A stretch of DNA of 64,000 nucleotides from Minwuia thermotolerans (GTDB lineage: Bacteria > Pseudomonadota > Alphaproteobacteria > Minwuiales > Minwuiaceae): the NCBI RefSeq assembly GCF_002924445.1, contig NZ_PIGG01000064.1:178144-242143 (forward strand), read 5' to 3'. Of the stretch, positions 25,398-34,421 are shown in pieces. The position numbers were made by a program, and so were the translations under genes. The notes under the pieces were generated by a model. It searched no databases, was not told the DNA's origin, and worked only from the letters and a program-made list of their open reading frames with translations. The stretch's first letter is position 1. Each line of letters begins with the position of its first letter.

Positions 25398-26476
25398 ACC
25401 GGGTTCTCGGGGTCGTAGAGCCGGCTGGCCATGTAGCGCTGCAGGCCGTGACGCGCCAGCACGCCGATCACGGCGCTGACCGGCAGGGCCAGCAGCATGC
25501 CGACGAAGCCGAAAAGCACGCCGCCGGCCAGCACGCCGAACATCACCCAGACCGGATGCAGACCGACCTTGTCGCCCACCAGTTTCGGCGTCAGAACATA
25601 GGCTTCCAGCAGCTGGCCGACGACATAGATCGCCGCGACCGGGACGATGGGCCAGATGCTGTCGACGCCGAACTGCATGATCGCCAGTCCGATCGAGGAG
25701 ACCGCGCCGAAGATCGCGCCGACGAAGGGAATGAAGGACAGCAGCCCCGAGAACAGGCCGATCAGGAAGCCGAAATTGAGGCCCGCCATCTCGAGCAGCG
25801 CGGCGTAGTAGACGACCAGCGTGATACAGACCAGGCCCTGGCCTCGTATGAACCCGGCCAGGGTGCGGTCGATCTCGCGCGTGACGGTCTTGATCTCGTC
25901 GGCATGCTCCCGGGGCAGCCACCGGCCGATCGCGGCGACCATCCGGTCCCAGTCCAGCAGCAGGTAGAAGGCAACGACCGGCGTGATGATCAGAAGCGAG
26001 AAGAAGTTGAGCACCGCTACGCCGCCGCGGACCAGGTTTCCGGCCAGTTGACCGAAGAAGTCGATGGCCTGCTGCGCGTAGCGCCGGATCGCATCTTCCT
26101 TTTCCGCTTCCGATACCTCCACGCCGCGCAGTTCGGCCGCCTGCTGAATGTCGTAGACCAGGGTGCGCATCATCTCCGCCGCCCGGTTGGCGTATTCCGG
26201 CAACTGGTTCAGCAGCGCCGCCGACTGCTCAACGATCATGGGGACCAGCACGACGAGGATCACGAGGAACAGCACGAAGGCGAAGCACGTGATGACCGTG
26301 GTCGCCATGGTCCGGTTCAGCCCGATCCGCTCCAGCCGGTCGGCCAGCGGGTCGAACAGATAGGCGACGCCCATGCCCACGACGAAGGGCAGCAGCATGT
26401 CCCGCAGCAGATAGACCGAGAGGACGAAGCCGATCAGAATGGCGGCCCACCAGGCCGTCTTGCGGCCTGCGGTCAC
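25394..26476 (-). CDS. AI-2E family transporter (PerM-like)
   Basis: The 360-residue integral membrane protein has about eight hydrophobic segments in the arrangement of the AI-2E/UPF0118 family, with the motifs VGMGVAYLFDPLADRLER and FIPFVGAIFGAVSS. The family includes autoinducer-2 exporters and Na+/H+ antiporters, so the substrate is open. It overlaps by four bases with both its neighbours (DUF2066 upstream, hda downstream), indicating one translationally coupled operon. Confidence 0.9.
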   Translation of the reverse strand: MTAGRKTAWWAAILIGFVLSVYLLRDMLLPFVVGMGVAYLFDPLADRLERIGLNRTMATTVITCFAFVLFLVILVVLVPMIVEQSAALLNQLPEYANRAAEMMRTLVYDIQQAAELRGVEVSEAEKEDAIRRYAQQAIDFFGQLAGNLVRGGVAVLNFFSLLIITPVVAFYLLLDWDRMVAAIGRWLPREHADEIKTVTREIDRTLAGFIRGQGLVCITLVVYYAALLEMAGLNFGFLIGLFSGLLSFIPFVGAIFGAVSSIGLAIMQFGVDSIWPIVPVAAIYVVGQLLEAYVLTPKLVGDKVGLHPVWVMFGVLAGGVLFGFVGMLLALPVSAVIGVLARHGLQRYMASRLYDPENPV

Positions 26477-27573
26477 CTGACGTCGCCCCGGGGGGTGATG
26501 ATCCAGAAGCCTTCCGGCCGTTCCTCCAGGCCGAGGCCCTGCCGTTGCGCGGCGCGCCCGAGCCGCTCGGCATCGCCGGTATGGTAGATGGCGACCAGTG
26601 CCCCGCGCGCGTTCAGCGCTTCGAGCTGCAGGCGGCGGACGAGATGGATCGCCTCGATCCGGGCCGAGATGTCGACCCAGTCGGCCAGCGAGCCGAGCGG
26701 CACCAGGGCGCTCAGCGCCTGCTGCTCACGGCCGGCGCCGGCGATCGCGGCGTCCTTCCAGAGATCCTCGATTTCACCGACCATCTCGATCACCGCCTGT
26801 TCGAGGAACAGCGGCACGTCCTCGGCCGTATCGGCTCTGAAGCCGCGGGTGACCAGCGGATAGGGGTCGGGACCGTAACTCATCATGGAGACGTCCATGT
26901 CCGTGCGGCCGGCTTCCTGATCTATGGTCAGCGCCGCGTCGAACACCAGCACGGTCTCCACGCCATAGCGGTCGGCCAGCGCCTCGATGGCGGCCTCGTC
27001 GCCCGCCAGCGCCTGTTCGGCCGAAAGGGACAGGACATCCTCCACGTCGCCGAAGGGCGTGCGGATCGGGGTCAGCCGGGTGCTGCTGTCGTATCGTTCC
27101 CAGGCTTCCAGCCAGGGGTTGGGGTCTGCCCAGAGCGCCGGTTCGCCGGCCGTCCGCAGCACCGGCAGCACCAGCATCGGGCCGGAACGCGCCTCGGTGA
27201 AGGGGATCTGCTGCAGCCGCAGCAGGCCGCGAACCGCCTCCGGTTCGAACTCGAAACTGAAAACGCCGCGATAGCCGTCGGGCGCGGTCTGTTCGTCCGC
27301 AACCTGGGTCGAGGCGATCATGGCGTCGATGGCGTCGTCGTCCGGATACTGCACGGCCGCCTGGTCGCCGCGCCGCGCCAGTTTGGCGGTCAGCGCCTCC
27401 AGCGCCTGCCGGCGGGCGTCGACCAGCGCCTGCTGCTTGGCCGCCTCGGTGCTCTCGGCCCGGGCTTCGACGGCAATGCCTCTGACCGTGAACAGATCGG
27501 CCGCCGCGGCGGGCGCCGCGGCCGAAAGGATCAGGCATATCAGCACAGCCAATCGGGTGACGCCGGCAGGCAT
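26473..27573 (-). CDS. DUF2066 exported protein
   Basis: The 366-residue protein has a signal peptide (about residues 1-24, ending APAAAAD) and the DUF2066 body beginning LFTVRGIAVEARAESTEAAKQQAL. The function is unknown; the gene is nearly always found before an AI-2E transporter and hda in alphaproteobacteria. It is divergent from purM, with only about 63 bases between the two putative starts. Its stop overlaps the transporter ATG. Confidence 0.88.
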   Translation of the reverse strand: MPAGVTRLAVLICLILSAAAPAAAADLFTVRGIAVEARAESTEAAKQQALVDARRQALEALTAKLARRGDQAAVQYPDDDAIDAMIASTQVADEQTAPDGYRGVFSFEFEPEAVRGLLRLQQIPFTEARSGPMLVLPVLRTAGEPALWADPNPWLEAWERYDSSTRLTPIRTPFGDVEDVLSLSAEQALAGDEAAIEALADRYGVETVLVFDAALTIDQEAGRTDMDVSMMSYGPDPYPLVTRGFRADTAEDVPLFLEQAVIEMVGEIEDLWKDAAIAGAGREQQALSALVPLGSLADWVDISARIEAIHLVRRLQLEALNARGALVAIYHTGDAERLGRAAQRQGLGLEERPEGFWIITPRGDVR

Positions 27574-27636
27574 TGCAATCCAGCTCCATTGACGGAATAG
27601 TCGCCGCGCACCTTAAACCGCGGGCGGACGGACGTC

Positions 27637-28692
27637 ATCACCAACGGCCTCACATATCGCGACGCCGGCGTCGATGTCGATGCCGGCGCGGACCTGGTGG
27701 ACCGCATCAGGAACGACGCGGATTCGACGGCCCGTTCGGGCGTCGTCGGTTCCCTGGGCGGTTTCGGGGGGCTGTTCGACCCGAAGGCTGCGGGTTATGT
27801 CGATCCGCTTCTGGTGGCGGCGACCGACGGCGTCGGCACCAAGCTGACCCTGGCCGGGCAGGTCGGCCGACATGACACGGTGGGCCAGGATCTGGTGGCC
27901 ATGTGCGTCAACGACCTGGTGGTGCAGGGCGCCGAGCCCCTGTTCTTCCTGGACTATTTCGCCACCGGCAAGCTGTCGGTCGAGCAGGCGGCGGACGTGG
28001 TCCGCGGCATTGCCGAGGGTTGCCGGCTGGCCGGCTGCGCCCTGATCGGCGGAGAGACGGCGGAAATGCCCGGCCTTTACCGTCCGGGCGAATACGATCT
28101 GGCCGGATTCTGCGTCGGCGCGGTGGAGCGCGACCGGGTTCTGCCGCGGATCGACGCCATCCGCCCGGGCGACGCGGTGCTGGGGATCGCGTCGAGCGGT
28201 CCGCATTCCAACGGCTATTCCCTGATCCGCCGCATCGTCGAACACAGCGGCGCGGACCTCACGGCTCCGGCGCCCTTCGACGATACATCAAGTCTGGGCG
28301 AGGCGCTGCTGACCCCCACCCGGATCTACGTGAAGCCTTTGCTCTCGGCGCTGAAGCTGGACCAGGTTCGGGCGCTGGCGCACATTACGGGGGGCGGGCT
28401 GACCGATAACATCCCGCGCGTCCTGCCGGAAGGAACGGGCGTTGCGCTGGATGCGGCGAGCTGGGAGCTGCCGGCGGTGTTCCGCTGGCTGGCCCGGGCC
28501 GGCGGCGTCGCGCCCGCCGAGATGGCGCGCACCTTCAATTGCGGCGTCGGCATGGTCGCCATCGTGCCCGAGGCCGAGGCCGAGAAGGTGATCGCATTCC
28601 TGAAATACAAGAAGGAGCGGGTCTGGCGCATGGGCGAGGTCACCGCCACGCCCGGCGTCGAGATCGCGGGGATCGAGGCGTGGCAAGTCTGA
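27637..28692 (+). CDS. purM: phosphoribosylformylglycinamidine cyclo-ligase (AIR synthetase), apparent ATC start
   Basis: This enzyme of purine synthesis closes the imidazole ring of AIR. The conserved N-terminal motif [13 protein letters not shown] is encoded in frame from 27649, upstream of the first GTG (27697), and an in-frame TAG at 27598 closes the frame. Between them there is no ATG, GTG, TTG or CTG suited as a start. An ATC at 27637, followed by Thr-Asn-Gly, aligns with the Met of MT..LxY starts, so translation probably initiates at ATC or a base differs from ATG. The resulting 351 residues match the family. It overlaps purN by 13 bases. Confidence 0.85.
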   Translation: MTNGLTYRDAGVDVDAGADLVDRIRNDADSTARSGVVGSLGGFGGLFDPKAAGYVDPLLVAATDGVGTKLTLAGQVGRHDTVGQDLVAMCVNDLVVQGAEPLFFLDYFATGKLSVEQAADVVRGIAEGCRLAGCALIGGETAEMPGLYRPGEYDLAGFCVGAVERDRVLPRIDAIRPGDAVLGIASSGPHSNGYSLIRRIVEHSGADLTAPAPFDDTSSLGEALLTPTRIYVKPLLSALKLDQVRALAHITGGGLTDNIPRVLPEGTGVALDAASWELPAVFRWLARAGGVAPAEMARTFNCGVGMVAIVPEAEAEKVIAFLKYKKERVWRMGEVTATPGVEIAGIEAWQV

Positions 28693-29330
28693 AACTGGGC
28701 GTTCTGATCTCGGGGCGCGGCACCAATCTGCAGGCCCTGATCGACGCCTGCGCGGCAGACGCCTTTCCGGCGGAGATCGCGCTGGTGGTTTCCAATGTCG
28801 GGGGCGCGGCCGGGCTGGAGCGGGCCCGCAAGGCCGGCATTCATACCCTCGTCATCGATCACCGGGAGTTCGAGTCGCGGGCGAAGTTCGACGAGGCAGT
28901 GGCTTCCGCGCTGGAGACCCACGACGTCGGCCTGGTCTGTCTCGCCGGTTTCCTGCGCATCCTGTCGAAGGCCTTCGTCGACCGCTGGCGCGACCGGATC
29001 ATCAACATCCATCCCTCGCTGCTGCCCGCCTTCAAGGGCCTGCATGTGCACGAACGCGTGCTGGAGGCCGGCGTCCGCATCACGGGCTGCACGGTGCACT
29101 TCATCCGGCCCGAGATGGACGAAGGGCCGATCATCGTCCAGGGCGCCGTGCCGGTGCTGGCCGATGACACGCCCGAGACGCTGGCCGGCCGCGTGCTGGA
29201 GGTCGAGCACCGGATCTATCCCCTGGCTGTGCGGCTGATCGCCGAGGGCAAGGCGCGGGTCGTCGGCGACATCGTCAACCTGCCTGCCCTCGACGCCGGC
29301 GACGGGCCCCTGCTCAATCCGGGCGACTGA
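28680..29330 (+). CDS. purN: phosphoribosylglycinamide formyltransferase
   Basis: The 216-residue enzyme transfers a formyl group from 10-formyl-tetrahydrofolate to GAR in purine synthesis. The N-terminal [18 protein letters not shown] binds the phosphoribosyl substrate, and [13 protein letters not shown] holds the catalytic Asn/His. Starting at GTG 28680 gives [12 protein letters not shown]; this overlaps the last 13 bases of purM, the usual purMN arrangement. It draws on the same 10-formyl-tetrahydrofolate pool handled by fhs. Confidence 0.95.
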   Translation: MASLKLGVLISGRGTNLQALIDACAADAFPAEIALVVSNVGGAAGLERARKAGIHTLVIDHREFESRAKFDEAVASALETHDVGLVCLAGFLRILSKAFVDRWRDRIINIHPSLLPAFKGLHVHERVLEAGVRITGCTVHFIRPEMDEGPIIVQGAVPVLADDTPETLAGRVLEVEHRIYPLAVRLIAEGKARVVGDIVNLPALDAGDGPLLNPGD

Positions 29331-29345
29331 AGCGTTCCCCCGCAG

Positions 29346-29360
29346 GGCCGCAATGCGGCC
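29346..29360. other. short perfect hairpin after purN
   Basis: GGCCGC-AAT-GCGGCC forms a 6-bp stem just after the purN stop. It has no T-run and could be a weak pause or nothing; it separates purMN from the NUDIX operon. Confidence 0.3.
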
Positions 29361-29432
29361 ATGCCAACTGGACAACACCGCCTGCAGCGGTCATTTTCGC
29401 CCCGCTGCTTGCAGGGGAGAGAGCATCAGACC

Positions 29433-30155
29433 ATGGCCGAACCGCCGAAAGACCACAACGACAAGAATCTCAGAAAGCCGGGCACGAAGGCGCTGCGCCC
29501 GCGCGACGCCGCCACGCTCGTGCTCTACCGCAAGGCGGGCAGGAAGATCGAAGTCGTGATGGGTGAACGGCATGGCAAGCACAGCTTCATGCCCAACAAC
29601 TGGGTCTTTCCCGGCGGGGGTGTCGAGCGCACCGACTGGCGGGTGCGCGGCGCCAACGATCTGCAGCCCCACGTCGCCGCCCATCTGGGAAAGGCCGCGA
29701 CGGCGGCGCGCGTCCGCGCCCTGGCGGCGGCGGCGATCCGGGAGACCTTCGAGGAGACGGGCCTGATCCTGGGCAAGCCGGACCCGGAACCGGAAAAGTC
29801 CGTGCCGCGCAACTGGCGCGATTTCTTCGCCACGGGGCACGCGCCGGACTTCGAAGCCCTGGAATATGTCTATCGCGCGATCACGCCGCCCTATCGCCCG
29901 CGCCGCTTCAACGCGCGCTTCTTCATGGCCGATGCGGACCGCCTGGCCAACGAGGTGATCGAATCCTCGGGCGAACTGCTGGACATACACTGGGTGACGA
30001 TCGAGAAGGCGTTGACGCTGCCGATCCCGCGGATTACCGGCGTCGTCCTGCGCACCATCGAGGACAATCTGGAAAATCCCCCGCCCAGGTCCGGGGAGCA
30101 CAAGGTGCCGCTGTTCCGCTATCTGCACGGCAAGCATCTGGATCTGGAGGAATGA
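29433..30155 (+). CDS. NUDIX hydrolase (first of a tandem pair)
   Basis: The 240-residue protein carries the NUDIX box core RETFEETG after an Ala-rich helix. The spacing between the N-terminal strand segment (HSFMPNNWVFPGGGVE) and the box is expanded, as in the mammalian NUDT19/CoA-diphosphatase-like group. Substrate is unknown. The start at MAEPPKDHNDK is chosen because a GGGGAGAGAG lies upstream. It overlaps the second NUDIX gene by four bases (ATGA). Confidence 0.88.
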   Translation: MAEPPKDHNDKNLRKPGTKALRPRDAATLVLYRKAGRKIEVVMGERHGKHSFMPNNWVFPGGGVERTDWRVRGANDLQPHVAAHLGKAATAARVRALAAAAIRETFEETGLILGKPDPEPEKSVPRNWRDFFATGHAPDFEALEYVYRAITPPYRPRRFNARFFMADADRLANEVIESSGELLDIHWVTIEKALTLPIPRITGVVLRTIEDNLENPPPRSGEHKVPLFRYLHGKHLDLEE

Positions 30156-30805
30156 GCGGGCAGGGCATGCGGCCCGTCCGGCCGCGCGACGCCGCCTCCC
30201 TGGTCATCCTGCGGGGCGAGGGCGAGGATGCCGAGGTGCTGATGGGACGGCGCGCCAGCCGGCACCGCTTCATGCCGCACATGTATGTCTTCCCCGGCGG
30301 TCGTCTTGACCGGGAGGACCGCATGGCGGAGGTGCTGCGCGACCTGCCGCCGAAGCCGAAGAGCCGCCTGACGAGGCAGGTCGGAGAGGACGTGGCCCGC
30401 GGGCTTGCCGTCGCCGCCGTCCGCGAAACCTGGGAGGAGACGGGCTTCATCTTCGGCGAACTGGAGGGAGACCGTCTGAAGCCGGACCTCTCGCCGCTGG
30501 ACTACATGGCGCGCGCCATTACGCCGCCGCCCTCGCCGATACGGTTCCACGCGCGCTTCTTCGTGGCCGACGCGGCACATGCGCATGGCGGCCCCGGAAC
30601 GCCACTCGGCGGCTCCGGGGAGCTGCTGGATCTCGCCTTCCGTCCGGTGCGGGAGGCGCTGACGATGCCCATCGCCGACGTCACCGAGTTCGTGCTGGAG
30701 GAACTCCTGCGCCGGCTGCGGGGCACCTCGATCGAGGCGATTCCCATCTTTTCCTATCAGAACAACGCCCCGATCATCCGTTACCAGCACCTGGATCCGG
30801 AATGA
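30152..30805 (+). CDS. NUDIX hydrolase (second of a tandem pair)
   Basis: The 217-residue protein is a paralogue of the gene before it: both have the PRDAAxLVxLR start, an HxFMPxxxVFPGG segment and the NUDIX core (here RETWEETG). Tandem duplication followed by divergence is the simple explanation. Its ATG overlaps the previous stop and its stop overlaps the MFS start, so three genes form a coupled chain. Confidence 0.88.
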   Translation: MSGQGMRPVRPRDAASLVILRGEGEDAEVLMGRRASRHRFMPHMYVFPGGRLDREDRMAEVLRDLPPKPKSRLTRQVGEDVARGLAVAAVRETWEETGFIFGELEGDRLKPDLSPLDYMARAITPPPSPIRFHARFFVADAAHAHGGPGTPLGGSGELLDLAFRPVREALTMPIADVTEFVLEELLRRLRGTSIEAIPIFSYQNNAPIIRYQHLDPE

Positions 30806-31962
30806 TCCAGGCGGCGCTGGCGCGGCGCGAACGCGTCGTCGGCGTCACCGTCGCCATCAGTTCCATCGCCGTCGCCGCCATGGCGCTGGGCCTCACCTTT
30901 CCGCTGATCGGCCTGATCCTGGAGGGCGAGGGCTGGAGCCGCACCGCCATCGGGGTCAATTCCGCCATGGCGCCATTGGCGATCCTGATCACCGCGCAGT
31001 TCATTCCGCTCTGGGTCAACCGGCTCGGCGCGAAGAAGGTGATTCTGGCGGCGGTGCTGACGGACGTCGTCCTGTTGGTGGCGCTGAAGGCGTTCCAGAA
31101 CTACTACATCTGGCTGCCCATCCGCTTCGTCATGGGCGTCGCCGTCGCGGCGCTGTTCGTGACCTCGGAAAGCTGGATCAACCAGGTCACGGAGAACCAC
31201 AATCGCGGCCGGGTCATGGCGCTCTACAACACCGTGCTCTCCGCCGCCTTCGCCAGCGGGCCGCTGCTGATATGGGTCGTCGGCGTGGACGGCTGGACTC
31301 CCTTTGTCGCCGGGGCGGCGATCATGGCGGCGGCGGCGCTGCCGATGGCCTTCGTGCCCGTCGTCGCGCCGGTCTTCGAGGGCCGGCCGAGTTTCAGCGT
31401 CTGGCGCTATCTCTGGATCGCGCCCACCCTGGCCGGCGCCATGCTGCTCTACGCCATGATCGAGAACGGCTCGACGGCGTTGATGGCGGTGTTCGGCCGC
31501 CGGTCCGGCCTCCCCGACGCCGAGGCCGTGACCCTGATTTCGGCGGTGGTCTTCGGTGGCATGGTGTTCGCCTTTCCCGTCGGCTGGCTGGCCGACCGCA
31601 TGGACCGGATCAAGCTGCTGGTGATCCTGGCCGCGGCGGCCACGTTCCTGATCGTGCTGCTGCCCGGCCTGATGGACAGCCGGCCGGCGCGGCTGCTCGA
31701 CCTGTTCCTGTGGGGCGGCGCGGCGGCGTCGATCTACACCGTGGCCATGGCGATCCAGGGCGAGCGATTCTCGGGCGCCGATCTGGTGACCGCCAACGCC
31801 GCATTCGGCACGCTCTATGGCTTCGGCGCGCTGGCCGGGCCGATGGTCCTCGGCGCCAGCATGGACTACCATGATCCGGAAGGTTTCGTCTGGGCCATGG
31901 TCGCCATCTGCGGGACCTTCACGGTATTCACGATCGTGAGACAGCGTCTGAAGCGCGGTTGA
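30802..31962 (+). CDS. major facilitator superfamily transporter
   Basis: The 386-residue protein has about twelve transmembrane helices. The MFS loop 2-3 region follows residue 60 and the second half repeats the pattern (GWLADRMDRIKLL). It resembles the YcaD-like group of uncharacterised MFS permeases. The substrate is unknown. The ATG overlaps the NUDIX stop (ATGA); the glutathione transferase gene starts 20 bases after its stop. Confidence 0.9.
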   Translation: MIQAALARRERVVGVTVAISSIAVAAMALGLTFPLIGLILEGEGWSRTAIGVNSAMAPLAILITAQFIPLWVNRLGAKKVILAAVLTDVVLLVALKAFQNYYIWLPIRFVMGVAVAALFVTSESWINQVTENHNRGRVMALYNTVLSAAFASGPLLIWVVGVDGWTPFVAGAAIMAAAALPMAFVPVVAPVFEGRPSFSVWRYLWIAPTLAGAMLLYAMIENGSTALMAVFGRRSGLPDAEAVTLISAVVFGGMVFAFPVGWLADRMDRIKLLVILAAAATFLIVLLPGLMDSRPARLLDLFLWGGAAASIYTVAMAIQGERFSGADLVTANAAFGTLYGFGALAGPMVLGASMDYHDPEGFVWAMVAICGTFTVFTIVRQRLKRG

Positions 31963-31982
31963 GAGCGTCAGGGGAGGAAACC

Positions 31983-32603
31983 TTGCTGAGAATCTGGGGC
32001 CGGCGGAACTCGATCAATGTCCAGAAGGTCATGTGGACGGTCGCCGAACTGGGCCTTGCCCACGAACACAAGGATGCCGGCGGCAGCTTTGGCGGGCTGG
32101 ATGATCCGGCCTATCTGACGATGAATCCCAATGGCCGGGTGCCGGTGATCGACGACGACGGCGTCGTGGTGTGGGAAAGCAACGCCATCGTGCGCTATCT
32201 CTGTGCCAGGCACTCGGCGGGCGAGCTCTGGGCCGACGACCCGGCGGCGCGCAGCCTGGCCGACCGCTGGATGGACTGGCAGAACTCGAGCCTGATCGCC
32301 GACCTGGTGACGGTGTTCCTGGGGCTGATCCGCACGCCGGAAGCCGAGCGGGACTGGATCGCCATCGGTGACGCGGCGCGGCGGCTCAACGGTCACATGG
32401 GTGTTCTGGACGACCATCTCGGCCGCAATGAATGGGTCGCCGGCGGTAGGATGAGCATGGGCGACATCCCCGTCGGCGCGCTGGTTCACCGCTGGCTGCA
32501 CCTGCCGATGGAGCGGCCGGACCTGGGCCATGTCGCCGCCTATTACGAGCGGCTGCAGCAGCGCCCGGCCTATGCCGAGCATGTCATGATACCGCTGAGC
32601 TGA
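31983..32603 (+). CDS. glutathione S-transferase family protein, TTG start
   Basis: The 206-residue protein has a thioredoxin-fold N-domain (LRIWGRRNSINVQKVMWTV, then the cis-Pro segment GRVPVIDDDG with VWESNAIVRYL) and a helical C-domain. TTG at 31983 is chosen because GGGGAGG lies five to ten bases upstream; an earlier TTG at 31959 overlaps the MFS gene and lacks a ribosome site. It is probably part of the same unit as the MFS and NUDIX genes. Substrate not predictable. Confidence 0.88.
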   Translation: MLRIWGRRNSINVQKVMWTVAELGLAHEHKDAGGSFGGLDDPAYLTMNPNGRVPVIDDDGVVVWESNAIVRYLCARHSAGELWADDPAARSLADRWMDWQNSSLIADLVTVFLGLIRTPEAERDWIAIGDAARRLNGHMGVLDDHLGRNEWVAGGRMSMGDIPVGALVHRWLHLPMERPDLGHVAAYYERLQQRPAYAEHVMIPLS

Positions 32604-32617
32604 GGGGAGACGACGAC

Positions 32618-33589
32618 ATGGACAGCCCGCGCAACAGCCGACCGCCGCTGGACGCCGACTGCCAGGCGCTGCTGGACGGCCTGGCCGCCGGGGGCGGCGG
32701 CATCGACAAGCCGGACCATCACCAGATGCGCGCCGGCTACAATGCGGCCAATCCGGCCTTCAATCCGCCGACGCCCGATCTCGCCTCGGTCGAGAACTCG
32801 ACGGCCCCCGGCGACGGGGCAGGACAGCCGGACGTGCCCATCCGCATCTATCGTCCGCGCTTCGCGCCCGCCGTGGCGCCTGCCCTGGTCTTCTTCCACG
32901 GCGGCGGCTGGGTCATGGGCGATCTGGAATCGCATGACGCGCTCTGCCGCATCGTGGCCGCGCGCAGCGATGCTGTCGTGATCGCCGTCGACTACCGTCT
33001 GGCGCCGGAGCATCGATTCCCGGCGGCGGTCGAGGACTGTGAACATGCCTGGCGCTACATCGCGGAGAACGCGCGGCGCCTCGACGTCGATCCGGCCCGC
33101 CTCGCCGTCGGCGGCGACAGCGCCGGTGGCAATCTGGCGGCGGTGATCGCACGCCGCCTGCGCGATGCCGGCGGGGCGCAGCCAGTTTTCCAGGCGCTGA
33201 TCTATCCGGCCACCGACTTCACCGCCGAGGGCGGATCGCTGGTGGAGAATGCGACGGGCTATTTCCTGACAAAGGCGGCGATCGACCTGGTGAGTTCGAT
33301 GTACGTGCCCGACGCCGGGGCGCGAAGGAACCCCGACGCCTCGCCGCTGCTGGCCGACGATCTCTCCGGCCTGCCGCCGGCGCTGGTGCAGGTCGCCGGC
33401 TATGATCCGCTGCGCGACGAGGGCGTGGCCTACGCCGATCGCCTGCGCGAAGCCGGGGTGACTGTCGAACTCATCGAATACCCGACCGTGGTTCACGGAT
33501 TCATGCGGATGATCAAGCCGGTCGCCATGGCCCAGGCGGCCCTCGACGACTATGCGGCGGCGCTGAGGCGGGTGTTCAGAGAGGCGTAA
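32618..33589 (+). CDS. alpha/beta hydrolase, hormone-sensitive-lipase family
   Basis: The 323-residue esterase shows the oxyanion motif HGGGW, the nucleophile elbow GDSAGGN, an Asp in GYDPLRDEG and a His in VVHGFM, completing a Ser-Asp-His triad. It acts in the cytoplasm on small esters. GAGGGGAGAC precedes the ATG. It ends the plus-strand run beginning at the NUDIX genes and overlaps the convergent ygfZ-like gene by 14 bases. Confidence 0.92.
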   Translation: MDSPRNSRPPLDADCQALLDGLAAGGGGIDKPDHHQMRAGYNAANPAFNPPTPDLASVENSTAPGDGAGQPDVPIRIYRPRFAPAVAPALVFFHGGGWVMGDLESHDALCRIVAARSDAVVIAVDYRLAPEHRFPAAVEDCEHAWRYIAENARRLDVDPARLAVGGDSAGGNLAAVIARRLRDAGGAQPVFQALIYPATDFTAEGGSLVENATGYFLTKAAIDLVSSMYVPDAGARRNPDASPLLADDLSGLPPALVQVAGYDPLRDEGVAYADRLREAGVTVELIEYPTVVHGFMRMIKPVAMAQAALDDYAAALRRVFREA

Positions 33590-34379
33590 GCCGCGTCTCG
33601 CCGGCCCGGAGTTCGCCGTCGGGCCGCTCGATCCGCAGCATGGCCAGCGCCCGGTCGCCGAGGCCCGAACGCACAGCGCCGACTTCCTTGCCGTCGATCG
33701 TGACCGGGGTTCCGGGGTCGGGCAGTTCACCGTCCACCGTCACCGGCGTCAGGCGCTTGCGGACATTGCCGCGGTATTTGGTGCGCGCCGTCAGCTCCTG
33801 GCCGACATAGCAGCCCTTCTTGAAGTCGATGCCGTGGAACTCGTCGATGCGGTTCTCCAGCAGGAAGGAGCGTTCGACCTCCATGTCGCGGCTACCGTCG
33901 GGCACGCCGCATTCCAGCCGCCGGCGCTCGTAGTCGGCGAAGGGCCGCTCCTCGCCGGGGATATCCGCGCCGGCGGGCAGCAACGCGCGGCGGCCCATGT
34001 CTGCATGGCGGGGATCCTGGAATTCGATCGGCGCCCCGGCGCTGCCCGCAAGCAGGGCAATCACCGTCCAGCCGGCGCTGACGTCCGCGAGTTCGACCTT
34101 CGCACGCAGCTTGTAGAGCGTCAGCCGCCGCTTCAGGTCCTCCAGCCGGTCGGCCTCGCAGTCGAGAAGGATCGCGCCTTCGCCATCGCGGACGACGAAG
34201 AAGTCATGCAGGAACTTGCCCTGCGGCGTCAGCAGCGTGGCGTAGACTCCGGTCTCCGGCGATGCCGGCGCAACATTGTTGGAGACGAGGTTCTGCAGGA
34301 AGCTTTCGGCCTCCGCTCCGGCGACGCTGAGGACGCCCCGGTTCGGCAGCTTCACATGTGTCGGTTCGGTCGCGGTCAT
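33576..34379 (-). CDS. ygfZ: folate-binding YgfZ-like iron-sulfur assembly factor
   Basis: The 267-residue protein has the GcvT-like fold and the diagnostic KGCYVGQE motif of YgfZ/IBA57, in which the cysteine is essential. The family binds tetrahydrofolate and helps repair or assemble [4Fe-4S] enzymes. This fits a genome region containing several iron-sulfur enzymes (formate dehydrogenase, SdaA). It lies 42 bases after the oligopeptidase B gene on the same strand. Confidence 0.92.
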   Translation of the reverse strand: MTATEPTHVKLPNRGVLSVAGAEAESFLQNLVSNNVAPASPETGVYATLLTPQGKFLHDFFVVRDGEGAILLDCEADRLEDLKRRLTLYKLRAKVELADVSAGWTVIALLAGSAGAPIEFQDPRHADMGRRALLPAGADIPGEERPFADYERRRLECGVPDGSRDMEVERSFLLENRIDEFHGIDFKKGCYVGQELTARTKYRGNVRKRLTPVTVDGELPDPGTPVTIDGKEVGAVRSGLGDRALAMLRIERPDGELRAGETRLTPL

Positions 34380-34421
34380 GGGCGTTGATGTGTTCGGGCC
34401 GGGGCGGAAATCAACTCCGTC

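Noticed and set aside
27697..28692. purM starting at GTG 27697
   Set aside because: This start removes the invariant [11 protein letters not shown] segment that is encoded in frame just upstream.
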